A stretch of 64,000 bases of DNA, taken from positions 1 through 64,000 of the forward strand of contig NZ_JAMQOT010000009.1 in assembly GCF_029502005.1 (NCBI RefSeq), in the 5' to 3' direction. The notes under the pieces are model-generated. The model searched no databases and was not told where the DNA came from. It saw nothing but the letters and a program-made list of their open reading frames with translations. The DNA comes from Natrinema salsiterrestre. GTDB taxonomy: Archaea; Halobacteriota; Halobacteria; Halobacteriales; Natrialbaceae. Below, in pieces: positions 25,891-33,495 of this stretch (the stretch's first letter is position 1; the number at the start of each line of letters is the position of its first letter). Made by a program: the position numbers and the translations under genes.

Positions 25891-27069
25891 TCAAGAGAAC
25901 CGGACAAGATCCGATCCGTTGACTGCGTAGAGTCCCTCGCTTGATGCGGCCAGTTCTGCGTTCATGACCGTATCGATCTCCCACTGTTTAACACCTGTTC
26001 GTCGGTCGATTGCCGCTAACGTCCCGCCCGTGGGAACATACAGTAGTTCGTCCCCGACGATTGGAGCATAGAAGGCACCGCCTGCTACTGGTGTTTGCCA
26101 GCGAGGTTTGCCTGTCTCCGCGTTGAGTGCGACGACTTTCTTGACAGTCCCAGTCGGAACGTATACTGTCTCGTCCTCGTAGACGCCGACCATGCTGGAC
26201 AGCTCGTCGAGAGCGAGGTCGTGTTGCCACGCTGTCTCTCCGCTCGTAATGTCTACTGCCGTGACGATTCCGTTAGTCGAAGCACTGTACGCGTGCCCGT
26301 GGGCGACCACTGGCGGTCTGTATGACTCCCCAACAGTATCGTTTCGCCACTGGCGCTTGCCCGTCGCAGGGTCGAAAGCTTCGAGCCGCCCTTGATCGTT
26401 CGCTGCGATCATCGCATAGAGGGCGTTCTCATCGAGTGCCAGCCCCTGGACGCCGGAGTTGACAAAGCGTCGCTGTCGACGGGTACCGGTCGTGAGGTCG
26501 TACACCCGGATGCCAGGCCAGGTGAACAACCGTTCGCTATCCATCACGAACGAGCCAGTTCGGCCTGCAGAGCCCGTATTCTGTCTCCAGTACAGTTCAC
26601 CGCTCGCAAGATCAATGCAGTGCTTTTTGTGGAGACTCTGCACGTAGACGGCACCACATCCGATCGTTGGAGTGTGCCTGATGGGCCCGTTGGGAGTATA
26701 CTCCCAGAGTCGCTCGCCAGATGCGGGGTCGACCAAGGCGAGACCGTTCCGGGTTACGGTCACGATGCCTGTCGCTGTGACGAGGGGAACGAAGTCAGTA
26801 TGTCGCGTGTAGACGTCAGCGGCGATGGTTGTCCGTGTGGGATCGGACCTGATCGGTCCAACGGTACTGGAATGGCCAGTATTTCGGTGGTCTCCCTGAA
26901 AGGTCAGCCAGTCGCCCGTAACGGAGGAACACTTCTCAAGCCCGTCGCCAGTAGCCGACACAGTGTCAATCTGGGAGTCGGAACGGGAATCGAAATCGAC
27001 ACACCCGGCACTACCCACCGCTATTGTCGAGCACGCGGCGAGCAACCGACGCTTCGAAACCTCCGTCAT
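25891..27069 (-). CDS. Exported PQQ-like beta-propeller lipoprotein
   Basis: A 392-residue extracellular protein. It starts with a short KRRLLAACSTIAVG signal and a lipobox GSAGC, so it is membrane-anchored. Repeated propeller blades are visible: VDPASGERLWEYTPNG, LASGELYWRQNTG, FDPATGKRQWRNDTVG, VDITSGETAWQHDLAL, LNAETGKPRWQTPVAGG and IDRRTGVKQWEID. The opening GDWLTFQGDHRNTGHS is the usual PQQ-like start. No cofactor residues identify an enzyme; such proteins are often binding or scaffold proteins. The gene follows the exported gene at 27076 by 6 bp on the same strand, forming a likely operon. Confidence 0.87.
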   Translation of the reverse strand: MTEVSKRRLLAACSTIAVGSAGCVDFDSRSDSQIDTVSATGDGLEKCSSVTGDWLTFQGDHRNTGHSSTVGPIRSDPTRTTIAADVYTRHTDFVPLVTATGIVTVTRNGLALVDPASGERLWEYTPNGPIRHTPTIGCGAVYVQSLHKKHCIDLASGELYWRQNTGSAGRTGSFVMDSERLFTWPGIRVYDLTTGTRRQRRFVNSGVQGLALDENALYAMIAANDQGRLEAFDPATGKRQWRNDTVGESYRPPVVAHGHAYSASTNGIVTAVDITSGETAWQHDLALDELSSMVGVYEDETVYVPTGTVKKVVALNAETGKPRWQTPVAGGAFYAPIVGDELLYVPTGGTLAAIDRRTGVKQWEIDTVMNAELAASSEGLYAVNGSDLVRFS

Positions 27070-27075
27070 ATGGTG

Positions 27076-28287
27076 TTAGCAGTATTTGAGTTCGAATGTT
27101 TTGTCGTGGGTCACGGTTTCGTAGGCTTCGCAGCCGATTGGCCAATCACAGTCAGGTTCTGCGTACGGATTCCGCCACGTGGCATCGAATTTTGCAGAAA
27201 GCGCCGTGATGTTTGCGTTGGGACATCGCGGGATCTCCTCCAGATTACACCAGCAGACACTCATTGGTTCCCAGTATGCTCGGTGATCTTGGACGTCGTC
27301 GCCGAAGCACTCCATGTCCCACTGACACTTCTCGATCGACGAACTCGTTTTGTTCGTGACGTCGATTGCGTCTTGTGAATATGTATAGCCGATCGATCCA
27401 TTTACTCCGGATGGAAATCCAGCAGAGAAACTGTATGATCTACTGTCAATACTCTCGTCGGGATCGTTATGGGGAACGTCAGCCTCGTACTCTGCGTTCA
27501 GCTGTCCACTTCCCCAATCGTTGAACACCTTTTCTTTCCGATTCCGCCAGAATTTACCGTCTTCCCAACGTCCTTTTTCATGTTTTTGATGGCCAGCTTC
27601 CATATCATGTTCCATCTGCATCGCATGGTGTCCAGTATTGGTGTTCTCCCTGTGTATTAATTCATATCGAATGATACCCGCAGGCCGCCTCCATACGGAG
27701 GACGAGTCGTTCCCTACCACCGACCAGTTCTCTACGTCTTTCTCAATTGTTGGGTCATCTTGAGACTGGGTCGTCAGATCGGACACAGTCACGGGAGTAT
27801 CGGTTTGGTAGGTCAAGTCTCTATTCGCTTTGCGATCGGCCTCGCTGTGGAGGGTAGTGATGTCTTGGTTGAGTTTGTTCTTTGAGAGGTAGTAATCTTT
27901 TTCTTCTCCCTGAACTGGATCACGGACCATTCGTCCGGTATGTTGGACAGGAGTCCCGTTCGGGGTGATCTCGAAATTATAAGCGTAGATCTCACCGCTG
28001 ACCTCATTCGTTGAAGGGAGCGAGAAGACGAGGTTCGGGTCTGAAAGCCGTCTCTGTTGTTGCCATTGTTCAATTGCCTCGGTCCGTTTGCGTTCAATTT
28101 CTTCCTCTGCAAGCGGGTCACCGATATTGCGTCGAATCTGGATCGTGTGTGCATTCAGCGACTCCGATGAGGCGCCGACGAGTCCAGCACCACTCGCCAG
28201 TAAAGAACCAGAGAGCGCTGCACTACTGATGAACTTACGTCGATTCGTCAATCTTCGTGATTGTGAGTGTTCAACCACAGTAGACAC
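27076..28287 (-). CDS. Tat-exported protein of unknown function
   Basis: A 403-residue protein with a twin-arginine signal NRRKFISSAALSGSLLASGA near residue 16. The mature part has no family that I recognise. It contains NPEHAMQM-like His/Met-rich text (NTGHHAMQMEHDMEAGHQKH), several Cys residues near the end (QWDMECFGDDV, MSVCWCNLEEIPRCPN, EPDCDWPIGCEAYE) and ends in KYC, so disulfides or a metal site are possible. The start is GTG, with a TATA-like AATAAAATATAA about 20-30 bp upstream, implying a leaderless transcript. It is followed after 6 bp by the beta-propeller lipoprotein. Confidence 0.8.
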   Translation of the reverse strand: MSTVVEHSQSRRLTNRRKFISSAALSGSLLASGAGLVGASSESLNAHTIQIRRNIGDPLAEEEIERKRTEAIEQWQQQRRLSDPNLVFSLPSTNEVSGEIYAYNFEITPNGTPVQHTGRMVRDPVQGEEKDYYLSKNKLNQDITTLHSEADRKANRDLTYQTDTPVTVSDLTTQSQDDPTIEKDVENWSVVGNDSSSVWRRPAGIIRYELIHRENTNTGHHAMQMEHDMEAGHQKHEKGRWEDGKFWRNRKEKVFNDWGSGQLNAEYEADVPHNDPDESIDSRSYSFSAGFPSGVNGSIGYTYSQDAIDVTNKTSSSIEKCQWDMECFGDDVQDHRAYWEPMSVCWCNLEEIPRCPNANITALSAKFDATWRNPYAEPDCDWPIGCEAYETVTHDKTFELKYC

Positions 28288-28781
28288 ATTCGAATAGCTA
28301 ATACTTATATTTTATTCTAATAGCTATAATATATTGGATATCAGGGATGTGCAAAAATCTCGACCTAGAAGGACTTTATTCCCCCCTGAGACTGACAACA
28401 GTCTTCGCGCGCCGCGAACACATACACTCAATAGAGCCTACCGACGAAGAGGACGCCGAGAAACGCGACATACACACGCCACAGGGGTTTTCAGGGACTT
28501 CCTGCATCGATACTTTCACCGTGGGTTCACGGTAGTATTGACTTAATTCTACTCGCCAGTCGATTCGATCGACGTCCACCCCGTCGCCGCCCGGTAAGCA
28601 CGAATCGTGGAACCATCTTACGATGCTGCTTCCCTTGGGTAAAGCCGCCAATACCGCCAAAACCGGTCTCAGAGTTTGCTCTGGCCCACCTCAGCCAAAG
28701 TCGAGGAGATGGCGAGCCAATAATTTCGATATAGGACTAATTACCTCAACCTATATTAAGATAGAGCACGAACTGAATTGC
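28288..28781. other. Divergent intergenic region
   Basis: The left end is AT-rich with a TATA-like stretch near 28302-28315 and a direct repeat AATAGCTA at 28293-28300 and 28319-28326, serving the exported-protein operon. A minus-strand open frame at 28376-28660 contains DWRVELSQYYREPTVKVSMQ, which reads like protein but has no start signal or neighbours to support it; it may be an eroded gene. The right end (TAATTACCTCAACCTATATTAAG) probably carries the promoter of the winged-helix gene. Confidence 0.35.
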
Positions 28782-29321
28782 ATGACCGAAGATGGATCGA
28801 ACTCCGAGGGCCTGATGAAACGCCAGACTACGGGCGAAGACCGTGTTCGGATGGTTGTTCGGCAACTATCTGAGCCACGGACAGCCAACTGGATCGCTTC
28901 CGAGGCGGGCTGGTCACACGAGCCGACCAAACGCGTCCTCGAACGGCTCGTCGACGATGGCATTCTCCATCGTGACGAAAGCGGCACCCATACGACGTAT
29001 TACCCTGATTACCGCCGCCAAGCGATGCAGGAGGCAATGCGGCTACGGGACAGCGGTCACACCGTCGAGGAGCTCACGGACCGCCTCGCCGAAATGAAGG
29101 CACAGATACGGGACTGGGGGGACGAATTTAATGTCGAGTCACCGAACCAGCTTCGCGGGACGCTCGCTGACGAGACTCTGGATGCCGACGAGGAAAATCG
29201 TCGTCGTGAGATCGCATGCGAGTGGGAGCACCTCCAGCGGCGCATCAAAATTGTCGGGTTCGCCATCCGTGAATGGGATTTTCTCGCTCCGACGTCAGAG
29301 TCGACTGAGGCCAACAGCTAA
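28782..29321 (+). CDS. Winged-helix protein, DUF7342-like
   Basis: A 179-residue protein with a winged helix in the first half: VVRQLSEPRTANWIASEAGW, then SHEPTKRVLERLVDDGI, and a wing HRDESGTHTTYYPD. The second half is a helical region (EELTDRLAEMKAQIRDW; REIACEWEHLQRRIKIVG). This resembles haloarchaeal DUF7342 proteins. The ATG at 28782 was chosen because the longer frame upstream reads as noncoding. It is followed after 3 bp by a second small gene, forming a pair that is common in haloarchaeal accessory DNA; a regulator or antitoxin role is conjecture. Confidence 0.82.
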   Translation: MTEDGSNSEGLMKRQTTGEDRVRMVVRQLSEPRTANWIASEAGWSHEPTKRVLERLVDDGILHRDESGTHTTYYPDYRRQAMQEAMRLRDSGHTVEELTDRLAEMKAQIRDWGDEFNVESPNQLRGTLADETLDADEENRRREIACEWEHLQRRIKIVGFAIREWDFLAPTSESTEANS

Positions 29322-29324
29322 CGG

Positions 29325-29783
29325 ATGTCGGTCCCGCATCCGGGTAGCGACCCGAACGCGAATCTCTACGCCCTGCTGAAACATGACGTCCTCGACCGTA
29401 TGCCACAAATCAGTTTGGTCGAATACGTTCCCGACGATATCGAGGCCAAGCAGCTGCGAGCGAGTTTCGATCCGGTCCGCCTTGACCCCCCGACAGGCCC
29501 TGATTCGCCAGAACTGACTGTCAAGTGGTATCGGCAGGACCCTCATGATTGGTTTCGAGTCAATTACACTGACCCAAATACGGGGTTTCACGCTGGCTGG
29601 CACCAAGATGAGGACCATCCCGCTCTCGGGCGGGCGCATTTCCAATACTCTGCCGCCGATGAGGAGAACCGCTGGGGAATTACATTCGAACACGAAACTC
29701 CCTCCCTGATCCTCTGGGAAATGGTCGACGAGCTCCTCGAGGATGTTCGTCCGACGTACCAATACGCGAACGAGGAATCATGA
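29325..29783 (+). CDS. Conserved haloarchaeal protein, partner of the winged-helix gene
   Basis: A 152-residue protein with no family that I can name. It is aromatic and mixed alpha/beta: LTVKWYRQDPHDWFRVNY, GFHAGWHQDEDHPALGRAHF, WGITFEHETPSLILWEM. The three-bp gap to the winged-helix gene implies one transcript. A two-gene regulator plus effector module is possible. No catalytic motif is visible. Confidence 0.75.
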   Translation: MSVPHPGSDPNANLYALLKHDVLDRMPQISLVEYVPDDIEAKQLRASFDPVRLDPPTGPDSPELTVKWYRQDPHDWFRVNYTDPNTGFHAGWHQDEDHPALGRAHFQYSAADEENRWGITFEHETPSLILWEMVDELLEDVRPTYQYANEES

Positions 29784-29819
29784 CCCCCGACGAGACACCT
29801 CGAGAACGTGCGCTATAAT

Positions 29820-30341
29820 CTAAAGCTGGTCGATTGGTTTGTTAATGATCTCGAAGACTTCGCTTGCACGGTAAAAACGATTGCGCTTTTTCCTAGTGAG
29901 TTCTTCGAGTATCCCGTCTTCTTCGAGCTGTCCAACGAGTCGATTCTCCGTACTGTATTCGACATCCAACCAGTCGGCTGCTGTGTTCACGTCGAGGTAT
30001 GGATCTTCGAACAGTTGCATGACCAGTTGGAGGATATTCCCCGATCGCTCGCTCTGGTAGCGCTGTTGGTAGTCCTCTCGAAGATCGACCGTTAAGTTCG
30101 CTCGTTGATGAGCCTCGTTATCTGTGACTGCACACCACGCAGAAAGAACAGCAACCACTCTTCCCACTCACCACGCTGACTGACTGCCAGTAGGTGATCA
30201 ACGTACTCCGAGCGTCGTGCATTGAAATACGAACTCAGGTAGAGAAAGTGAGTCAGGCAGGAATGCCGAATATGTTCCCTTCGGTGTCGTCTTGGGCACG
30301 ATTTCACAGGGAGCTGCCTCATCGAAGTCATCTCGCTCCAT
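29820..30341 (-). pseudogene. Collapsed Fic-family gene
   Basis: The start matches the N-terminus of haloarchaeal Fic proteins (MERDDFDEAAPCEIVPKTTP, then YSAFLPD). It then jumps to the C-terminal part, read in a different frame, LYLSSYFNARRSEYVDHLLA then QRGEWEEWLLFFLRGVQSQ. It shifts frame again near 30120 into the winged-helix tail, DYQQRYQSERSGNILQLV, NRLVGQLEEDGILEEL and FYRASEVFEI. The whole central Fic domain with the HPFxxGNGR AMP-transfer motif is missing. A single internal deletion joined out of frame plus one later frameshift explains all of it. It cannot make an active enzyme. Confidence 0.8.
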
Positions 30342-30843
30342 TAGTGGTATCCCTACAAATACGCTGGCCATATTGGTATTTTCGGTGCTAAATCAAAATA
30401 GCGTGGTGATTGATTGCACTGTCACAACTACTCGAGATCTCTGGGGCTGATAACACGCTGCCGAAAAAGGAAACAGGAATCAGGTAGTGGGGGAACTATA
30501 TCGTGGTAGCGCGGCGTCTGAGTGGCTACACTATCCGGGCTCTCAGAAATCTCCGAGTCAGTTACCAAACCAACAAGAACGCCCGTTTGGAGAGCGTCTG
30601 AAGCAGTTTCCGCTCCCCGGTTCGGCTGAAACCGCGCATTACAGCCTCGCTATACCTGCTGTAGTCTCAACCCCGCCCCACAATTTTGTATAGCGATATT
30701 TAGTTTATTGATTAGAATTCGGCCGTTTTGTGGCTTCTATCCGGTGTTATTGTTACAATAGGCCCGATACCCAATCACACTTGATTAGCTCAATAATCAA
30801 GTGTGGTTTTATGAGTGTCCACTCCCTCTGTGAATCACGAACG
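30342..30843. other. Gap between fic pseudogene and integrase
   Basis: No supported gene. A 68-codon plus-strand frame near 30487 has the composition of noncoding DNA. AT-rich DNA at 30690-30725 and the palindrome at 30776-30805 form the control region of the integrase. Confidence 0.4.
30776..30805. promoter_or_regulatory. Perfect 12-bp inverted repeat upstream of the integrase
   Basis: Arms CACACTTGATTA (30776-30787) and TAATCAAGTGTG (30794-30805) are separated by GCTCAA. The distance to the integrase start (about 80 bp) and to a 14-codon leader ORF (39 bp) fits an operator or core-binding site. The integrase itself, or a regulator, could bind here; both are inference. Confidence 0.6.
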
Positions 30844-30888
30844 ATGGAATCCAGCAAGAAATCGGCTCTCGAGGGTGATCGGCCGTGA
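30844..30888 (+). CDS. 14-codon leader ORF coupled to the integrase
   Basis: ATG GAA and onward encodes MESSKKSALEGDRP and stops at a TGA that overlaps the GTG start of the integrase (GTGA). This arrangement would couple integrase translation to the leader. It could also be a chance frame, or the remains of a longer N-terminus. Codon choice is compatible with coding. Confidence 0.4.
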   Translation: MESSKKSALEGDRP

Positions 30889-32024
30889 ATTCCGATTCGG
30901 CGGCGGTCGCCGACCCGCTCGAGGAGTTCCTTCGATCGAAATCGAAAGGTGGCGAGAGAAGTGGGAACTACCGACGAAACCTCGAGCGCTGCGTCGAGGA
31001 CTTCCTCGAGTGGCTCGAGGAAGATTCTCAGTCGGGGGAAACGTTCGACGACTTGGACGAACGAACGTTCCGACGGTACGCCCGTGAGCTCACGGGACGG
31101 GATCTCGCGCCGGGAACGGTTCAGACGTATTACGCACAGGTCAGCGCCTACGTCGGCTGGTGCGTTCGGGAAGGGCTCCTCGAAGCGAATTACGCACAGC
31201 GCAACGTCGCAAAGGAACCGCTTCCGGAGAACGACGGACGTCGATCCGGGGATCAGCAGGCCTGGACCGATGAACATCGACTGTTGATCACACGTCACGT
31301 CGATGCACGTGCTCACGATGCTGCCGAGGAAAAAGGGCTGGATGCGATTAGAGAGTTCCGCGACCGGGCGCTCGTCTACGTCCTGTGCTACTCCGGTGTT
31401 CGCGGGGGCGAAATTTTCGCAGACCCGAAAGACGATCGCCGTACTGGGCTTCGGTGGGATGATGTTTCTTTCGAGGACCGGAAGATGACCGTCCTCTCGA
31501 AGAAACAAGACTGGTCCGATCGTTCGCTGACTGAGCAGGCCATAAATCCTATGCGACGATACAAAGATTTGCTCGATCCCGCTGCCGATGACTGGCCCGT
31601 ATTTCCGACGTTTCACCTTCCGACGCTCTACGAGACCCTTCGGACTGGACTCCGGAACGAACACGGATGGTCAGAAGAAAGAATCGAGCCGGTCGTCGAC
31701 GATCTCACCGGCCAGCTCGAGGTGTTTGAGGCCCTTCGGGAGTACGAACTGGCACCTCCCTCGATCAACACTGATGGCGCTCGTCGGATCATGCGACGGC
31801 TCTGTGAGGACGCAGATCTCGAACTCGAGGGGAAACACGGGTATCTCGCCCCACACGGTGGCCGACGTGGTGCCGGTGAGGTGATGGTTCGACAACGCGG
31901 TTTTACTGCTGCTGCCCGTCTCTTAGACAATAGTGAGGAGGTAGTCCGGGACTCCTACTCTCATATCGAAGCGAAAGAAATGGCCAAAGATGCAGGTGAT
32001 GCGTTTACTGAACACGATTCATGA
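30885..32024 (+). CDS. Tyrosine recombinase / integrase (XerC/D type)
   Basis: A 379-residue site-specific recombinase. The N-terminal core-binding domain covers about residues 10-110 (NYRRNLERCVEDFLEWLEE; GTVQTYYAQVSAYVGWCVRE). The catalytic domain has Arg173 in CYSGVRGGE, Lys206/207 in VLSKKQDW, His324-x-x-Arg327 in APHGGRRG and the nucleophile Tyr358 in RDSYSHIEA. The start is a GTG overlapping a short leader ORF. No tRNA or obvious attachment site lies within the neighbouring 500 bp, so it may resolve replicon dimers or move a plasmid segment rather than act as a classic prophage integrase. Confidence 0.9.
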   Translation: MNSDSAAVADPLEEFLRSKSKGGERSGNYRRNLERCVEDFLEWLEEDSQSGETFDDLDERTFRRYARELTGRDLAPGTVQTYYAQVSAYVGWCVREGLLEANYAQRNVAKEPLPENDGRRSGDQQAWTDEHRLLITRHVDARAHDAAEEKGLDAIREFRDRALVYVLCYSGVRGGEIFADPKDDRRTGLRWDDVSFEDRKMTVLSKKQDWSDRSLTEQAINPMRRYKDLLDPAADDWPVFPTFHLPTLYETLRTGLRNEHGWSEERIEPVVDDLTGQLEVFEALREYELAPPSINTDGARRIMRRLCEDADLELEGKHGYLAPHGGRRGAGEVMVRQRGFTAAARLLDNSEEVVRDSYSHIEAKEMAKDAGDAFTEHDS

Positions 32025-32338
<314 letters not shown>

Positions 32339-32782
32339 ATGGATCCATTCACAATTACGGACTCAAATCCGTTCGCACAACTCCTTGGGATTGAATTGAT
32401 CGAAGCGGAGGAGGGATATGCCGAAGCACGACTTCCGTTTCGCGATGAACTCTCGTCGAACCCCCACACCGAAATCGCACACGGCGGTGTGACCTACGCG
32501 CTGGCGGACCATGTTGGCGGGATGGCGATTGTTTCTGCCGCCGAAGAAATCTGCCCAACAGTCGATATGCGCATCGATTACCTAGCACCGGCACGCAGCG
32601 ATCTCCAAGCGATCGCGACGGTCGTTCGAAATGGAGGCCAGGTTGCCACGGTTGATATCGATGTTCACGATGGGGACGATACCCACGTGGCGACCGCTCG
32701 TGGCGTCTACAAGGTTGGGCGATCATCGACAGATTCGACCGATGAGAGTCCCTGGTCGAAAGGGCATGATGAAAGAGAGTGA
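32339..32782 (+). CDS. PaaI-type hotdog thioesterase
   Basis: A 147-residue single-hotdog protein that hydrolyses acyl-CoA thioesters. The active-site region SNPHTEIAHGGVTYALADHV holds the HGG motif followed by the Asp on the long central helix, and the second strand region is DMRIDYLAPA. The ATG at 32339 is set by the palindrome immediately upstream; a longer frame begins at 32297 inside the presumed promoter. It precedes rdfA by 126 bp on the same strand, but a functional link to cell shape is not evident. Confidence 0.87.
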   Translation: MDPFTITDSNPFAQLLGIELIEAEEGYAEARLPFRDELSSNPHTEIAHGGVTYALADHVGGMAIVSAAEEICPTVDMRIDYLAPARSDLQAIATVVRNGGQVATVDIDVHDGDDTHVATARGVYKVGRSSTDSTDESPWSKGHDERE

Positions 32783-32908
32783 CGAAACCAGATCAGTCCT
32801 GTGCGCGCAGTTTTATGACGATATTATCGGTTGAGACATGGATTACCGAAAATCATTCAAGGATCTGAACCACCGTTCTTATTTATAGCGCGTGAAAATA
32901 TACGCTCG

Positions 32909-33493
32909 ATGAGCGAGTATGGATGTAAAGTCTGCCGAGTATTAGACGAGTACGGAATGGAGCGCTACGAGGAGCAACTACTCGAGCAGTGGCAAGCAGA
33001 CGCCTCTCAGCGGAAGGGATATCGACAACTCGCTGAGTGGTTCAATACTCTCATGTTGCGCCGCGAGATGGATCGTGCGGGCCTTTCGACGCTCGGTGAT
33101 GAAGCAGAGTCCAAATACGATCGGTTGCAGTCGGACGAAGCGGTCGCAGCGGAGGTCGCAACAGAATTAGAAAATGCAGGGATTCCGATTAATACATTAC
33201 GGGACGATTTCGTTTCGTACGGTGTGATCCGAACGCATCTGAAGGAGTGTCTCGAGTCCGATGTCGATCTGTCGAGCGGGGACTGGGAACGGAATGCGAT
33301 CGAGATCTCACGGGACCATGCGACCACGAAAATCGAAGAGGCAGTCCGATCGCTCCGAAACAAGGGACGGCTCACCGCCGGCGGCGACGTGAGTATTTCA
33401 GTTACTGTCGAACTCGAATGCGAGAACTGTCACGCCCGCGTTCCTTTCGATCGGGCGATCCGTCGCGAATACATCTGTCGTTGCGATGAGTAA
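32909..33493 (+). CDS. rdfA: Rod-determining factor RdfA family protein
   Basis: RdfA is described in Haloferax volcanii as needed for rod-shaped cells. This 194-residue protein matches the family by its opening MSEYGCKVCRVLDEYGMERY (Cys6 and Cys9), the helical middle (GYRQLAEWFNTLMLRREMDR), and the C-terminal putative zinc site CENCHARVPF plus CRCDE. The ATG at 32909 follows a region without coding features; a longer frame from 32831 is unlikely. It is followed after 2 bp by the SMC-like gene, the same pair that occurs in H. volcanii. A copy on an accessory replicon suggests a paralogue, but the rest of the genome is not seen. Confidence 0.88.
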   Translation: MSEYGCKVCRVLDEYGMERYEEQLLEQWQADASQRKGYRQLAEWFNTLMLRREMDRAGLSTLGDEAESKYDRLQSDEAVAAEVATELENAGIPINTLRDDFVSYGVIRTHLKECLESDVDLSSGDWERNAIEISRDHATTKIEEAVRSLRNKGRLTAGGDVSISVTVELECENCHARVPFDRAIRREYICRCDE

Positions 33494-33495
33494 CC

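Noticed and set aside
28376-28660. Minus-strand frame containing a plausible protein stretch
   Set aside because: No start signal, Ser/Arg-rich end, and no neighbour or family support; kept only as a remark in the gap entry.
30487-30693. A 68-codon plus-strand frame between the fic remnant and the integrase
   Set aside because: Low acidic content and codon use unlike the neighbours; no family resemblance.
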